From: Isosphaeraceae bacterium EP7
GTDB taxonomy: Bacteria > Planctomycetota > Planctomycetia > Isosphaerales > Isosphaeraceae
DNA length: 64,000 nucleotides
Direction of reading: 5' to 3'
Assembly: GCA_038400315.1 (NCBI GenBank)
Contig: CP151667.1
Location: forward strand, 3,359,174 to 3,423,173
The notes beneath the pieces were generated by a model. It had not been told where the DNA came from, ran no database searches, and saw only the letters and a program-made list of their open reading frames with translations. This document shows positions 47,691 to 57,217 of the stretch, piece by piece. The stretch's first letter is position 1, and each line of letters begins with the position of its first letter. The translations under genes and the position numbers were made by a program.

Positions 47691-48904
47691 TCATCCGGCA
47701 GGTGATTTGCAGGTGGATGGAGGTATCTCCCAGGAGACCTCGCCATGGCCGCCCGCGTCCTTCTCCGCCCGATGACGTCCGAGGAGCAGCAGGCCATCGC
47801 CGAGTTGCTCCACTCGCGCACCGCCCCGGTCCGCCTGGTCGAGCGAGCCCGCATCGTCCAGGAGGCCGCCTACGGCCGATCGGCCCCCACCATCGCTGCG
47901 GCCCTCGGCTGCTCGCGGCCGACCGTCTATGCTTGGATCCGTCGCTTCAGCGAGCTGGGCATGGCCGGCCTCCAGGAGCGGCCCCGCGCCGGCCGACCGC
48001 CGACCTATACCGTCGACCAGCGGGCCGAGGTCCTGGCCGTCGCGCTGACCGCCCCCCAGGACCTGGGCCTGCCCTTCGGCTGCTGGACGCTCGACCGCCT
48101 GGAGGCCTACCTCAACGAGCAGAAGGACATCGCCATCAAGCGGAGTCGGATCGACGAGATCCTCGCGGAGGAGGGCCTCCGCTGGCGCAAGCAGGAGACG
48201 TGGTTCGGCGAGCGGGTGGACCCCGAATTCGCCGAAAAAAGGGGGCCATCGAGCGACTCTACCGCGAGCCTCCGGCGGATTCGGCGGTCGTCTGCCTCGA
48301 CGAAATGGGGCCGGAGAGCGCCAAAAGCTTCCCGGGACAGAACCCCCTGCGAACCAAGCCCGAGACGACGGCCGAGGGCAGCCGCCAGCCCGCCGGCCGC
48401 GCTCGGCAGGAGGCCGACTACGGCCGCCGCGGCAAGGGTTACGTCTTCGGCGCCTTCCGACCCGCCACTGGCGAAGCCTTCACCCGCCCCTACGACAGCC
48501 GCTCGACCCGCAACTGGGTCGAGTTCCTCGGCCAGGTCGAGGCGTGGGTCCCGGCGGACGCCGAACGGGTCTACGCCATCCTCGACAACCTGAGCGCCCA
48601 CCGCGCCACCGACGTGCTGCTGTTCAGCCTGGCCCATCCCCGCTGGGAGTTCGTCTTCCAGCCAGTCTCCGCGGCGTACCTGAACCTGATCGAGCCGTGG
48701 TGGAAGGTGCTGAGAAGCCTGGCGTTGAAGGGCCGCCGGTTCGAGACTTGGGAGGAGATCTGCCAGGCGGTCGAACGAGCGACAGCGTACTGGAACGCGC
48801 ATCGTCACCCCTTCGTCTGGGGCCGTCGTCGTCGCCATCAACCACGCCGAACGCCGGGAATCGCCGCCGTACCGGGTGTCAGGACACTTGCCGGATGAGC
48901 CACT
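47685..48904 (+). mobile_element. IS630-family element B
   Basis: Terminal inverted repeats 47685-47704 (AGTGGTTCATCCGGCAGGTG) and 48885-48904 (reverse complement AGTGGCTCATCCGGCAAGTG, two mismatches in 20). TA is found at both outer edges. The right edge creates the stop codon of the truncated host gene at 48904. Confidence 0.75.
47745..48898 (+). pseudogene. IS630-family transposase B, single -1 frameshift
   Basis: From the ATG at 47745 (AGGAG upstream) the first frame covers the helix-turn-helix and linker (GCSRPTVYAWIRRF) to the A6G5 run at 48235-48245. The second frame covers the catalytic part (VVCLDEMGPES, ILDNLSAHRA, and LIEPWWKVLRSL in place of the usual NP.E) to 48898. A -1 slip at the A run joins them without any loss. 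IS630-type elements are known to use frameshifting at A-rich runs, so this copy might be active; a one-base deletion is equally possible. Confidence 0.7.
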
Positions 48905-49257
48905 TAGTCCCCCGTCGCCGCCTTGCCGAAGCGGCCCAGCCAGAGCCAGGTGATCGCGTGAGTGACCTTCGACGGGTCGCTCACATCGTTCGGGGCGATC
49001 GTGTCCTGGCTCGGGTTGATGTCGAGGATGTCGCCCGTCTGCAGGTCCTTGACCATCGCGTCGTCGCGTTCCCAGGGCTCCAGGACCAATAGGCTGACGT
49101 GGTCGGCGAGGGAGGCCGGGATGCTGACATCCGAGTTGGACGTGATCGCCGCCTGCATCGTGGGCTTGCTGTCTATGAGGATTCCTATCGCATCGGCGCA
49201 GGTGAGCGTGCTGATGTTTGTGCAGACGACTCCCACGCCCAGGTTCCCCAGGGCCAC
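48904..49257 (-). pseudogene. Host-gene fragment truncated by the IS nest
   Basis: 117 codons with GC-rich third positions, ending DPSKVTHAITWLWLGRFG...TGD. The stop codon TAA is produced by the junction with IS630 element B, so the C-terminus is not native. The native C-terminus appears to be at 44259-44420 on the far side of the nest. Its own 5' end is unclear, because a TGA lies just upstream in frame. The LQTGDILDI ... HAITWLG pattern weakly recalls NlpC/P60-like cysteine peptidases. Not a functional gene now. Confidence 0.5.
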
Positions 49258-49417
49258 GGCGTTTCAGGTCGGGCCCTGCTTCGGCAGCCATCGTGGGGTG
49301 AATCTCCCGACGGGCATCGGCGACCTGGCGGGGATCGGCTGGGTCATGGCCACCGGCTGGGGCGTGCCCGACGGCAAGGTCCTGCTGGAGAGCCTTAAGA
49401 ACCACCCCAGGAAGTGA
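49249..49417 (+). pseudogene. Possible C-terminal remnant of a protein
   Basis: The plus frame reads protein-like (LPTGIGDLAGIGWVMATGWG...GKVLLESLKNHP) up to a TGA at 49417, without a start or domain on the left. It may be a remnant left by rearrangement at the nest. The minus strand has no better reading. Weak evidence. Confidence 0.2.
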
Positions 49418-49448
49418 GCCATCGACACCGGTCCGTCCGGCCTCGAAT

Positions 49449-49488
49449 GCACCGGGCCGAGATGACTCAAGTCATCTCGGCCCGGTGC
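49449..49488. terminator. 19-bp perfect inverted repeat
   Basis: GCACCGGGCCGAGATGACT pairs with AGTCATCTCGGCCCGGTGC around CA. It is 36 bases past the stop of the minus gene at 49525 and could serve either strand. Exceptionally long and perfect for a terminator. Confidence 0.65.
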
Positions 49489-49524
49489 TTCGCGGGGTCG
49501 CGTCTGTCCGGCCCGTCGCGGGCG

Positions 49525-49998
49525 TCAGGCCCCCTCGACGGACTTGCCGAAGAAGGCCTCGGCCTCTTCGATGGCCTGCTGGAAGATGGCCTCGGCCTGG
49601 CTGTCGGATAGGCCGATCAGGTCGCGTGCCATGTCCAGCTTGCGGTGCTCGGCGTCGGTGACCACGCCGTCGGCGATCACGCGGCGGATGAGCAGGGTGA
49701 ACTCCTCGACCATCCGGTCGTGGATCCAGGCGTCTCCCAGGCCCAGGGCGTCGCCGTCGGGGGCGAAGTCGGGCCACTCCGACTTGGAGTCGGGAAGGTC
49801 GTCCAAAATGCGCTGGAGCTTCTTGCGCCAGAGCGTCCGCTCATAGTCGGTGGCGGCGTGTTGGCTGACCACGAAGACGTCTTCGCCGTCGTCGGTTTCG
49901 GGGCCGGCCTCTGCCCAGCGTTCCAGGGCCCTGCGGCGCAGCTCGAGGTCCTTCTCGGAGGAGGACCAGCCTTGGAATAGCCTGGCGAACAAGCTCAT
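49525..49998 (-). CDS. TerB-like helical protein
   Basis: 157 residues, no signal peptide. The C-terminal half (about 85-157) has the look of a TerB/DjlA-type four-helix domain: MVEEFTLLIRRVIADGVVTDAEHRKLDMARDLIG. The 'ADG.VTDAE' acidic turn is typical and may bind metal. The N-terminal half is charged and helical. The cellular role of such domains is unclear (tellurite/phage resistance clusters, DnaJ partners). It is the second gene after the beta-lactamase-like gene, 55 bases away on the same strand. Confidence 0.5.
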   Translation of the reverse strand: MSLFARLFQGWSSSEKDLELRRRALERWAEAGPETDDGEDVFVVSQHAATDYERTLWRKKLQRILDDLPDSKSEWPDFAPDGDALGLGDAWIHDRMVEEFTLLIRRVIADGVVTDAEHRKLDMARDLIGLSDSQAEAIFQQAIEEAEAFFGKSVEGA

Positions 49999-50053
49999 GT
50001 CGATGCCTCCGCGAAGGTGGATCGTCGGTCGCCGCCCCGTCCATGTTCTTCGC

Positions 50054-51022
50054 TCACCTGGACGCGGGGGCGTCGGCGGCCGGCTTGGGCTGGAAGTGGT
50101 CGAAGACCTCGCGGGCGACCTCGGCGCACAGCACGTTGCCGGCGTTCTCGGGAACCCATCGCTTGTCCTCGTTCTTGCTGGTCAGCACGCAGAGCGCCAC
50201 CGGGCCCGACCTGGTCGTCATGATCCCGGCACACGTCCGCGACTCATCCACGCTCCCCGTCTTGAATGCGAGCGGCGTACCATGGGGCAGGAATTTGGGG
50301 AACTTGTCCCTGTCGTCGCAGGTCCGCAGGTGGACCAGCATCGCCTCGCTGGCTGCGGGGCTGACCAGCTCCTTTTTGTGCAGCTTCTCGAACAGCGCCA
50401 CCATGTCGGCTGCGGTCGTGCTCCCCAGGCCGTACTTCACGCTGCGCTCGGGGAAGACCGAGGTCTCTCGGTGGTACGTCTTGGAGTGGATCTTGGTCTC
50501 GGGGAAGCCCAGCTTCTCCATGAAGGCGGCCGTCGAGCCGATGCCGATCTGGTCGAGCACCATGTTCGTCGCGGTGTTGTCCGACGTGAAGATCATCATC
50601 CGCACGGCGTCGCGCAGCGAGAAGGTCGCCCCGTCGGTGAAGTGGGGCGTCAGGATGCCCGACCCCGCCACCCTGTCTTCCTTCTTCAAGGTCAGCATCT
50701 TGTTCAGGTCGACCTCGCCCGCCTCCGACTGGCGATAGGTCTCGATCATCACCGGGAACTTGATCAGGCTGGCCGTGGGCATCGGCACGTCCTGGCGATA
50801 GACGAAGGTCTCGCCCGTGTCCAGATGCTTGACCGCAACGGCGACCTCCCCCTTGTGCGCCTTGATGAGCGGCATCAAGCGGGCGCCCAGGGCCCCGGCG
50901 GTGTCATCGTCGGCGGCCTGCACGGTGCTGGGGCTTGGCATGGGCATCAGGATCGTCGCCACCATCATCCAGAGGGTCATCGTCCCGAGGCCCGTCATCG
51001 TCGCCCATCGTCGCATGCGCAT
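50054..51022 (-). CDS. Class A beta-lactamase-like serine hydrolase
   Basis: 322 residues from the ATG at 51022 (GAGG nine bases upstream), with a signal peptide to about residue 36. The penicillin-binding fold motifs are in order: S85-L-I-K88 (SxxK, nucleophile), S147-D-N149 (SDN) and K254-T-G256 (KTG). The omega-loop ExxLN of true class A enzymes is not obvious; E186 or E192 are candidates. It may therefore be a beta-lactamase, or a related peptidase or esterase. Periplasmic. Whether it gives drug resistance cannot be told from the sequence. Confidence 0.8.
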   Translation of the reverse strand: MRMRRWATMTGLGTMTLWMMVATILMPMPSPSTVQAADDDTAGALGARLMPLIKAHKGEVAVAVKHLDTGETFVYRQDVPMPTASLIKFPVMIETYRQSEAGEVDLNKMLTLKKEDRVAGSGILTPHFTDGATFSLRDAVRMMIFTSDNTATNMVLDQIGIGSTAAFMEKLGFPETKIHSKTYHRETSVFPERSVKYGLGSTTAADMVALFEKLHKKELVSPAASEAMLVHLRTCDDRDKFPKFLPHGTPLAFKTGSVDESRTCAGIMTTRSGPVALCVLTSKNEDKRWVPENAGNVLCAEVAREVFDHFQPKPAADAPASR

Positions 51023-51293
51023 CGTCGTCATCCTCAACCCTGGAGACCTCGGGTGATCCGGTCCCGGCGTGCGTGGCCGTCGTCCCGGCCCGGCCGGGGG
51101 CGACCAATCTGGAGAGGCGCCGCGAGGTGGAAATTGTCTCACGAGAGGCCCGATGCCCCAAGGCCTTCCCGGCGCGACCTGCGCGGGATCCGGGCGGAAG
51201 CGGGCCCGCCGTGCCGCCGCTGTCTTGACCGCCCGCCCGCCCGCCGCCATCGTCATGAGGTGTGGGGAACGAGCACCTTCGAGGAGCCCGGCC

Positions 51294-52601
51294 ATGGCAC
51301 GCCCATCCATCCGCGTCCGATCCCTGATCGCCGGGGCCTTCGTCCTCGCCGCCTCGGCGCGGGCAGACGCCGACAACCCGCAGGTCGGGGCCTCCGCCGA
51401 CATCCCGCAGGGCAGGGCCTTCAATGCCGCCCGCGACGCACGCTTCGGCCTGCTCGTCTCGTGGGGCCTGCACTCGCTCGTCGGCCGCGATGAGCACGTG
51501 ATGGACCGCGACCGCCTGCCCGTTTCCGAATATGAGAAGCTCCCCCCGCGCCTCCAGGGGGGGGCCTACGACCCAGCCGCCTGGGTCAGGGCCGCCAAGG
51601 CCGCCGGCCTGACCTCGATCGCGGTCGTCGCCAAGAACCACGACGGATTCTGCCTGTTCGAGACCGCCCTGACCCGGTTCGACTCCATCGACGCCAGCCC
51701 CTTCGGCAAGGACCCGCTCAAGCCGCTGGCCGAGGCCTGCCGCAAGGAAGGCATCGCCCTCTGGATCGTCTACTCGCTGGCCGACTGGCACCATCCCGAC
51801 GCCCTCCCGCCAGGCAAGACCGGGCGCCAGGCAGGCCGGGCCGGGCCGGGCAACCTGGCCTCATATAACGACTACTACCAGGGGCAAATCCGCGAGCTCT
51901 GCACCAACTACGGGCCCATCGCGGGCGTCTGGCTCGTGGGCGCCTGGGACCGTCCCGAGGCCGACTGGGACCTGGCCGAGACTCACCGGATCGTCCGCGA
52001 GCTTCAGCCCGACGCCCTCATTGGCGACGACCGCCACGCCCCCCCGCCGCAGGGCGACGACCCGTCGATGCGCTTGCGACTGTCCGTCGGATCGGAGAAC
52101 CTCGACGTCGACGTCCGGTTCCTGGGCGGCAAGCCGGTCTCGGAAGTGGTCGCCGCGATGGTCGACGCCGCGGGCCGCGACGCCAACCTGCTCATGGGCG
52201 TGCGGGCCAGGGCCGACGGCTCGCTGGCGCCCGGCGACCTTGAACGCCTGACTGAGCTGGGCAAGTGGCTCTCCACGCACGGCTCAAGCCTGGTCGGAAC
52301 CCGCGGCGGCCCGGTCCCGCCGGCCGCCTGGGGCGCGTCCACCCGCGCCCCGCGCGACGGGGCCATCTATCTGCACATCCTCAAGCCCGACGCCGGCCCG
52401 ATCGTCCTGCCGCCCGGCCTGATGGCCTCCGAAGTCCGCCCGATGGGCCAGCCCGAGGCGACTCGGATCATCGCCAGGACGCGGCCCGGCGGCGGCGTCG
52501 AGGTCGACATCCCGCTGGCCTTGCGCAAGCCCATCGACACCATCTTCGTCGTCAGCCCCATCATCTTCGACGACCAGCGACCCATCCCCCGAGAACCGTA
52601 G
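51294..52601 (+). CDS. GH29-like alpha-L-fucosidase homologue lacking the nucleophile
   Basis: 435 residues from the ATG at 51294 (GAGGAG upstream), with a signal peptide to about residue 24. The barrel follows the fucosidase pattern: FGLLVSWGLHSL, YDPAAWVRAAKAAGLTSIAVVAKNHDGFCLF-type strand, then NYGPIAGVWLVGAWD. In GH29 enzymes the last motif is W-F-D-G, with Asp as nucleophile; here it is W213-L-V215-G. The usual HHDGF is NHDGF. A C-terminal beta domain follows. It is therefore probably a non-catalytic or altered-function relative. It is followed by a redoxin-like gene 2 bases later. Confidence 0.75.
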   Translation: MARPSIRVRSLIAGAFVLAASARADADNPQVGASADIPQGRAFNAARDARFGLLVSWGLHSLVGRDEHVMDRDRLPVSEYEKLPPRLQGGAYDPAAWVRAAKAAGLTSIAVVAKNHDGFCLFETALTRFDSIDASPFGKDPLKPLAEACRKEGIALWIVYSLADWHHPDALPPGKTGRQAGRAGPGNLASYNDYYQGQIRELCTNYGPIAGVWLVGAWDRPEADWDLAETHRIVRELQPDALIGDDRHAPPPQGDDPSMRLRLSVGSENLDVDVRFLGGKPVSEVVAAMVDAAGRDANLLMGVRARADGSLAPGDLERLTELGKWLSTHGSSLVGTRGGPVPPAAWGASTRAPRDGAIYLHILKPDAGPIVLPPGLMASEVRPMGQPEATRIIARTRPGGGVEVDIPLALRKPIDTIFVVSPIIFDDQRPIPREP

Positions 52602-52603
52602 CC

Positions 52604-53251
52604 ATGACCGAGGACGTCCCCGAGCCCATCCCGGTCCCCGCGCCCGCCGCCCAACCCCCGCGCATGGATTGGGTGGCCCTGGCGATGACCGCGGTGATCG
52701 TCCTCTCCCTGGCCCGCTTCGCCTGGGTGCGCTGGTCCCCCGGGGCCCGGCCCAATCCCCCGATCGTGGGCAAATCCATCCCGCCCCTCAGCCTACGGGA
52801 CCCATCCACGGCCGAGCCACTCGTCTGGGTCACTCCCCGAGACCGGGTCACCTGGCTCACCTTCTACTCCGCCACCGACCCCGCCGCCTCTGCCGACCTT
52901 GCCGTCCTCGAATCCACCTGGCACCGCTTCCGCCAGCGGGCCCACTTCGCCATGCTCGCCGTCGCCGCCAACCCCGACCAGGAACCCGCCGTCGCCCGCC
53001 TCCTCGCCCAGACCAAAGCCACCCTCCCCACCGCCGTCGCCACCCAATCCACCCTCGCCACCTTCGACGCCGATCGGGGAACACTCCCCCTCCACCTCAT
53101 CCTCGACACCGACGGAACCCTCCTCGCCATCGCCCGAGGTCGCCCCCCCGGCCAGCTCGAACGCCTCACCGAGACCGTCACCCGCCGCCTCGCCGAGCTC
53201 GATCCCACCGGAGGCGCCCGGTTCGCCCATCTGGCGCCGTCCGGGTCTTGA
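52604..53251 (+). CDS. Membrane-anchored thioredoxin-fold protein without CxxC
   Basis: 215 residues. One transmembrane helix (about 22-40) is followed by a redoxin/TlpA-like domain: 'VGKSIPPLSLRDP', then a strand WLTFYSATDPAASADLAVLE, then LPLHLILDTDGTLLAIARG. The position where TlpA has its C-x-x-C reads ATDPAAS, so there is no redox-active pair. It starts two bases after the GH29-like stop and is probably translated together with it. Role unknown; perhaps a chaperone or binding module. Confidence 0.65.
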   Translation: MTEDVPEPIPVPAPAAQPPRMDWVALAMTAVIVLSLARFAWVRWSPGARPNPPIVGKSIPPLSLRDPSTAEPLVWVTPRDRVTWLTFYSATDPAASADLAVLESTWHRFRQRAHFAMLAVAANPDQEPAVARLLAQTKATLPTAVATQSTLATFDADRGTLPLHLILDTDGTLLAIARGRPPGQLERLTETVTRRLAELDPTGGARFAHLAPSGS

Positions 53252-53386
53252 GGATTCGACCTACTCGTGTCGCCTGGTCTCCAGGGGACACGCATACGGC
53301 GAGCCGCTCTCTCTTGGTGTATCATCGCTCATCCCCGAGATCGCTCGCGGGAGCCCACCCCAATCTCCTCGGTCGGAACCCCCCGC

Positions 53387-54760
53387 ATGCTCCGGCGCAG
53401 GCTCTCGCTCCTCCAGGCCGTCAGCGTGAACATGGCGATGATGGTGGGGGTCGGCCCATTCATCACGATCCCCTTGTTCGTCAAGTCGATGGGCGGCCCG
53501 CAGGCCATCGTCGGCTGGGTCCTCGGCGCCCTGATCGCCATCTGCGATGGGCTCGTCTGGAGCGAGCTCGCCGCGGCGTTCCCCGGCTCGGGCGGGACCT
53601 ATCACTTCTTCGACGAGGTCTATGGGGCCCGTCGCCTCGGGCGCCTGCTCAAGTTCCTTTTCGTCTGGCAGTTCCTCTTCAGCGCACCCCTCGAACTGGC
53701 CAGCGGGGCGCTCGGGCTGGCCCAGTACACGGGCTATCTCATCGGCGGCCTCGACTCGGCCGTCTGGACGCTGAGTCCCTTCGAGAACGCCCCCCAGCTC
53801 ACCTGGCAGGTCAACCGCGGCCAGCTCCTCGCCGTCCTCTTCATGGCCGGGATTGTGGCGATGGCCTATCGAGGGGTCGAATCCGCGGGCCGGATGATGG
53901 TCGTCCTCTGGGCCGGCATGCTCGCGACCGTCGGATTCGTGATCGCGTCATGCCTCGCCCGCTTCCAGCCCTCGCTCGCGTTCACCTATCCCGCAGGGGC
54001 CTGGAGCATGGACCGGGCGTGGTTCGGCGGGCTGGGTATTGCGCTCGGAATTGCCATGTATGATTTCCTGGGATACTACCAGATCTGTTACCTCGGCGAT
54101 GAAGTCTCCGACCCGGCGCGGACGATCCCCCGTTCCATCCTCATCGCCGTCGTCGCCGTCGCGGCGCTCTACCTGACGATGAACCTGGGCATCCTCGGCG
54201 TCATGCCCTGGCAGGAAGTCGCCGCCTCCGGGCACATCGCCAGCGACGTCATGTCCCGCCTCTACTCCCCGCGCGTCGCGCAGGTCGTCACCCTGATGAT
54301 CCTCTGGACCGGCCTGGCGGCCACCTTCGCCGCGATCCTCAGCTACAGCCGGGTCCCCTACGCCGCCGCGCGATCGGGCCACTTCTTCTCGACGCTCGCC
54401 GCGGTCCATCCCTCCGGCCAGTTCCCCCACCGCTCGCTGGTCCTGGTCGGGGTGCTTGCCATGCTCGCCTGCCTGGCCAGCCTGCAAACCGTGATCGAGG
54501 CCCTGCTCGCCTCCCGGATCCTGATCCAGTTCGTCGGCCAGATCGTCACCGTCGCCTACATACGGACCCGCCCCGACCTGGCCGCTCGCCTCTCGTTCCG
54601 GATGATCTTGTACCCCATCCCCGCCTGCATTGCCCTCGCCGGCTGGCTCTATGTCTTCGGCTCATCGTCGCCCCAGGTCATGCTCTACGGGCTCGGCTCG
54701 ATGGCCCTCGGCCTCGTCGTCTTCGGCTTCTGGGATCGCCGGGCTCCCATCGCCGGATGA
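53387..54760 (+). CDS. APC-family amino-acid permease
   Basis: 457 residues from the ATG at 53387. About 12 transmembrane helices. The first helix has the broken G-x-G motif (MMVGVGPFITIP), then GGPQAIVGWVLGALIAI and SELAAAFPGSGGTY, all typical of the APC superfamily. Helix 6 reads YDFLGYYQICYLGDEVSDPARTIPRSI, the usual region after the substrate site. It should import amino acids or related amines in symport with protons or sodium. The substrate is not determinable. Confidence 0.88.
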   Translation: MLRRRLSLLQAVSVNMAMMVGVGPFITIPLFVKSMGGPQAIVGWVLGALIAICDGLVWSELAAAFPGSGGTYHFFDEVYGARRLGRLLKFLFVWQFLFSAPLELASGALGLAQYTGYLIGGLDSAVWTLSPFENAPQLTWQVNRGQLLAVLFMAGIVAMAYRGVESAGRMMVVLWAGMLATVGFVIASCLARFQPSLAFTYPAGAWSMDRAWFGGLGIALGIAMYDFLGYYQICYLGDEVSDPARTIPRSILIAVVAVAALYLTMNLGILGVMPWQEVAASGHIASDVMSRLYSPRVAQVVTLMILWTGLAATFAAILSYSRVPYAAARSGHFFSTLAAVHPSGQFPHRSLVLVGVLAMLACLASLQTVIEALLASRILIQFVGQIVTVAYIRTRPDLAARLSFRMILYPIPACIALAGWLYVFGSSSPQVMLYGLGSMALGLVVFGFWDRRAPIAG

Positions 54761-54919
54761 CTTCGATCAGCCGCGGATTGACCGATTTGTGTGTCGGCAT
54801 CGGAACGCCATTTTCGAAAGCCCATCAATGCGAAGGTCAACGATCGGAAATCGTCCGCTCGCTCGGGGTTGATTTCCGACGACATCGGCGACGATTGCCC
54901 ATCCAGGTGGAGGCCCCCC

Positions 54920-55948
54920 TTGTCCGAACACGATGCCACGCCGCCCGCCGCGTTCCTGGCCTTGCAGAACCTCGTCCTCGGGAAGTGGGTCTCCCAGGCG
55001 GTGAGCGTCGCCGCGAAGCTGGGGGTTGCCGACTCGCTGAAGGACGGCCCCCGCAATTGCGATGATCTCGCCCGGATGCATCAGGCCGACCCCTCGTCGC
55101 TTTATCGCCTGCTGCGTGCTCTGGCCAGCGTGGGCGTGTTCTCGGAGGTGTCCGACCGCCGGTTCGCGCTGACTCCGACGGCCGAATTCCTGCGGTCGGA
55201 CGTCCAGGGCTCGCTACGCGCCGTGGCGACGATGGGCGGCGAAGATTTCACCTGGCGCCCCTGGGGCGATCTCTCCCTCACCGTGAAGACCGGTGAGCGG
55301 GCCTTCGACCGGATCTTCGGGATGCCCCCGTTCAAATACCTGGCCGAGCATCCCGACGCGGCCGCGATCTTCGATGCGTCCATGACCGGCTGGTCGATGC
55401 AGAATTCCAACGCGGTGGCGGCCGCCTATGACTTCTCCGGCATCGGCACGCTGATGGACATCGGCGGCGGCCATGGATATCTGCTCGCCACGATCCTCAA
55501 GGCCAACCCATCGCTCCGGGGCATCCTCTTCGAGACTGCGGAGGTATCCGAGGGAGCAAAGGTTCGGTTCGCGGCCGAGGGGCTGACCGATCGCTGCAAG
55601 GTTGCGGCCGGCGACTTTTTCGCATCCATTCCCGAAGGGGCCGACGCCTGCATCCTCAAGAGCGTCATCCACGACTGGGATGACCGGCTCGCCACGGAAA
55701 TCCTGTCGAATTGCCGGCGGGCCGTCGGTCCCGGCGGTCGCGTCCTGCTCGCGGAGATGGTCATCCCGGCCGGCAATGATCCGCACCCGGGCAAGCTGCT
55801 CGACCTGGAGATGCTCGTCATGGTCGGAGGTCGAGAGCGGACCGAGGAGGACTTCCGCAAGCTCCTCGACGGGGCCGGAATCCGGATGACCAGGATCGTG
55901 CCCACGGCCTCACCGACGTGCGTCATCGAAGGCATCGCGGGCGAGTAA
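54920..55948 (+). CDS. SAM-dependent O-methyltransferase (family 2)
   Basis: 342 residues. I choose a TTG start at 54920 because GGAGG lies six bases upstream and the dimerisation domain follows at once; an ATG at 54791 would add 43 unlikely residues. The winged-helix dimerisation domain (about 15-110) precedes the Rossmann domain, with SAM motif LMDIGGGHGYL, DFF, and the catalytic His in KSVIHDWDD. Family enzymes methylate hydroxyl groups of small secondary metabolites. No biosynthetic cluster surrounds it. Confidence 0.85.
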   Translation: MSEHDATPPAAFLALQNLVLGKWVSQAVSVAAKLGVADSLKDGPRNCDDLARMHQADPSSLYRLLRALASVGVFSEVSDRRFALTPTAEFLRSDVQGSLRAVATMGGEDFTWRPWGDLSLTVKTGERAFDRIFGMPPFKYLAEHPDAAAIFDASMTGWSMQNSNAVAAAYDFSGIGTLMDIGGGHGYLLATILKANPSLRGILFETAEVSEGAKVRFAAEGLTDRCKVAAGDFFASIPEGADACILKSVIHDWDDRLATEILSNCRRAVGPGGRVLLAEMVIPAGNDPHPGKLLDLEMLVMVGGRERTEEDFRKLLDGAGIRMTRIVPTASPTCVIEGIAGE

Positions 55949-55960
55949 TCGACGGAAGAT

Positions 55961-55993
55961 CGGGAGCGGCGCCACCCTGAGCCGCCGCTCCCG
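55961..55993 (+). terminator. Terminator of the methyltransferase gene
   Basis: CGGGAGCGGCG and CGCCGCTCCCG (11 bp, perfect), followed by a T-rich CTTCTCTTCCT, 13 bases past the stop codon. Confidence 0.75.
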
Positions 55994-56054
55994 CTTCTCT
56001 TCCTCATGATCCGGCCCCGTTAAATGGCCGAGACATGAGCACGGATCAACGCGA

Positions 56055-56990
56055 TTATTTGGCCGGTTCCGAGGCCTTCAGGTGCTCGTCGAACCAATCC
56101 ACGAGGGTCGACACGTCCTTGTCGATCCCCGCCCAGCCGTGCGCGGCACCTGGCTTCACGACGAGCTTGGCGGGCACCTTGGCCTCATCGAATTTGGCGA
56201 CGATCAACTCGGCCTGCTGGATGGGGACGAGCTTGTCGGCGTCTCCGTGGATGATCAGGCTGGGGGCGTCGTCGGGGGTGACCTGGTAGGCGGGGGAGAT
56301 CTGCTTGCCGATCTCCTTGAGCTTCGCCTCGTCGACGATTGACACGAAGGCGTTGATCTTCGGGTCCAGCTCGCGGAAGTCGAACGGGGCGCGGAAGCTC
56401 GCGAGCACTCCACGGCCCAATGCGTCTTCGCCGGGCTTGCCGTAGTTGAAGAAGTCGGTGGGCGGGAAGAAGCAGGCCACGGCCTGGACCTTGCTCGAAG
56501 CCTGGTCGATCGGGTCCTTCGCCTTGGGGTCGCCGTCGCCGCCGGCCGTCCCCAGCATCAGGGAGAGGTGCCCGCCCGCGGAGGCGCCCATCACGCCGAT
56601 CCGGTCGCCGTCGATCCCGTAATCGGCCGCATGATAGCGGATGTACCGCACCGCGCGGTTCATGTCGGCGACCACTTCGGGGATGGTGAACTTCGGCTGG
56701 CTGCCGTGGACAACGGCGAAGACCGTGTAGCCGCGCTTCAGGGGCTCGGCGAGGAAGGCCAGGTTGATATTGTCGTGCGACGAGTACCAGCCGCCGCTGA
56801 CCACGAAGATCACCGCCGCGCCGTTGGGCTTCTCCTTCGGCTTGAAGACGTCCATCGTCAGAGCCGTGCCGAATTTCCGCCCGTAAATCACGTCCTCGGT
56901 GCGGGTGAACGCCGGGGCTTCGTCGGCGGGGGCCGCCGTCGAGAGCAGGGTCAGGGCGATGGGCGCGGCGAGCAGCAGTCGGCGAATCAT
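56055..56990 (-). CDS. Secreted carboxylesterase (alpha/beta hydrolase)
   Basis: 311 residues from the ATG at 56990, opening a signal peptide (MIRRLLLAAPIALTLLSTAAPADE). The alpha/beta fold shows the hormone-sensitive-lipase-like VVSGGWYSS, the nucleophile elbow GASAGGH, the acid in HGDADKLVP and the His in GAAHGW. The arrangement fits BD-FAE-type (acetyl or feruloyl) esterases. Likely periplasmic. Its upstream region is shared with the divergent SGNH hydrolase gene 228 bases away. Confidence 0.82.
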   Translation of the reverse strand: MIRRLLLAAPIALTLLSTAAPADEAPAFTRTEDVIYGRKFGTALTMDVFKPKEKPNGAAVIFVVSGGWYSSHDNINLAFLAEPLKRGYTVFAVVHGSQPKFTIPEVVADMNRAVRYIRYHAADYGIDGDRIGVMGASAGGHLSLMLGTAGGDGDPKAKDPIDQASSKVQAVACFFPPTDFFNYGKPGEDALGRGVLASFRAPFDFRELDPKINAFVSIVDEAKLKEIGKQISPAYQVTPDDAPSLIIHGDADKLVPIQQAELIVAKFDEAKVPAKLVVKPGAAHGWAGIDKDVSTLVDWFDEHLKASEPAK

Positions 56991-57217
56991 GGGCGTCGTC
57001 CTTCGGGGGCGGGCAGGGCGGGGCATCGCTGGGGGCTTCGGCGGTCGGAGCCCAGAAGAGGAGGCGCGAGCCCGCTCGGGCCGTCCCAAAAGCATCCCCG
57101 ACCCACACCGTCGCCGCAACCCCGGGGCCGGGCCCCTGGAATCCGCCCGCCGCGTCGGTCAACATCGGGGGCTCGACCGTCCCGAGCCGCCAATTGGACC
57201 GCGAGGAGCCCTCTCCC

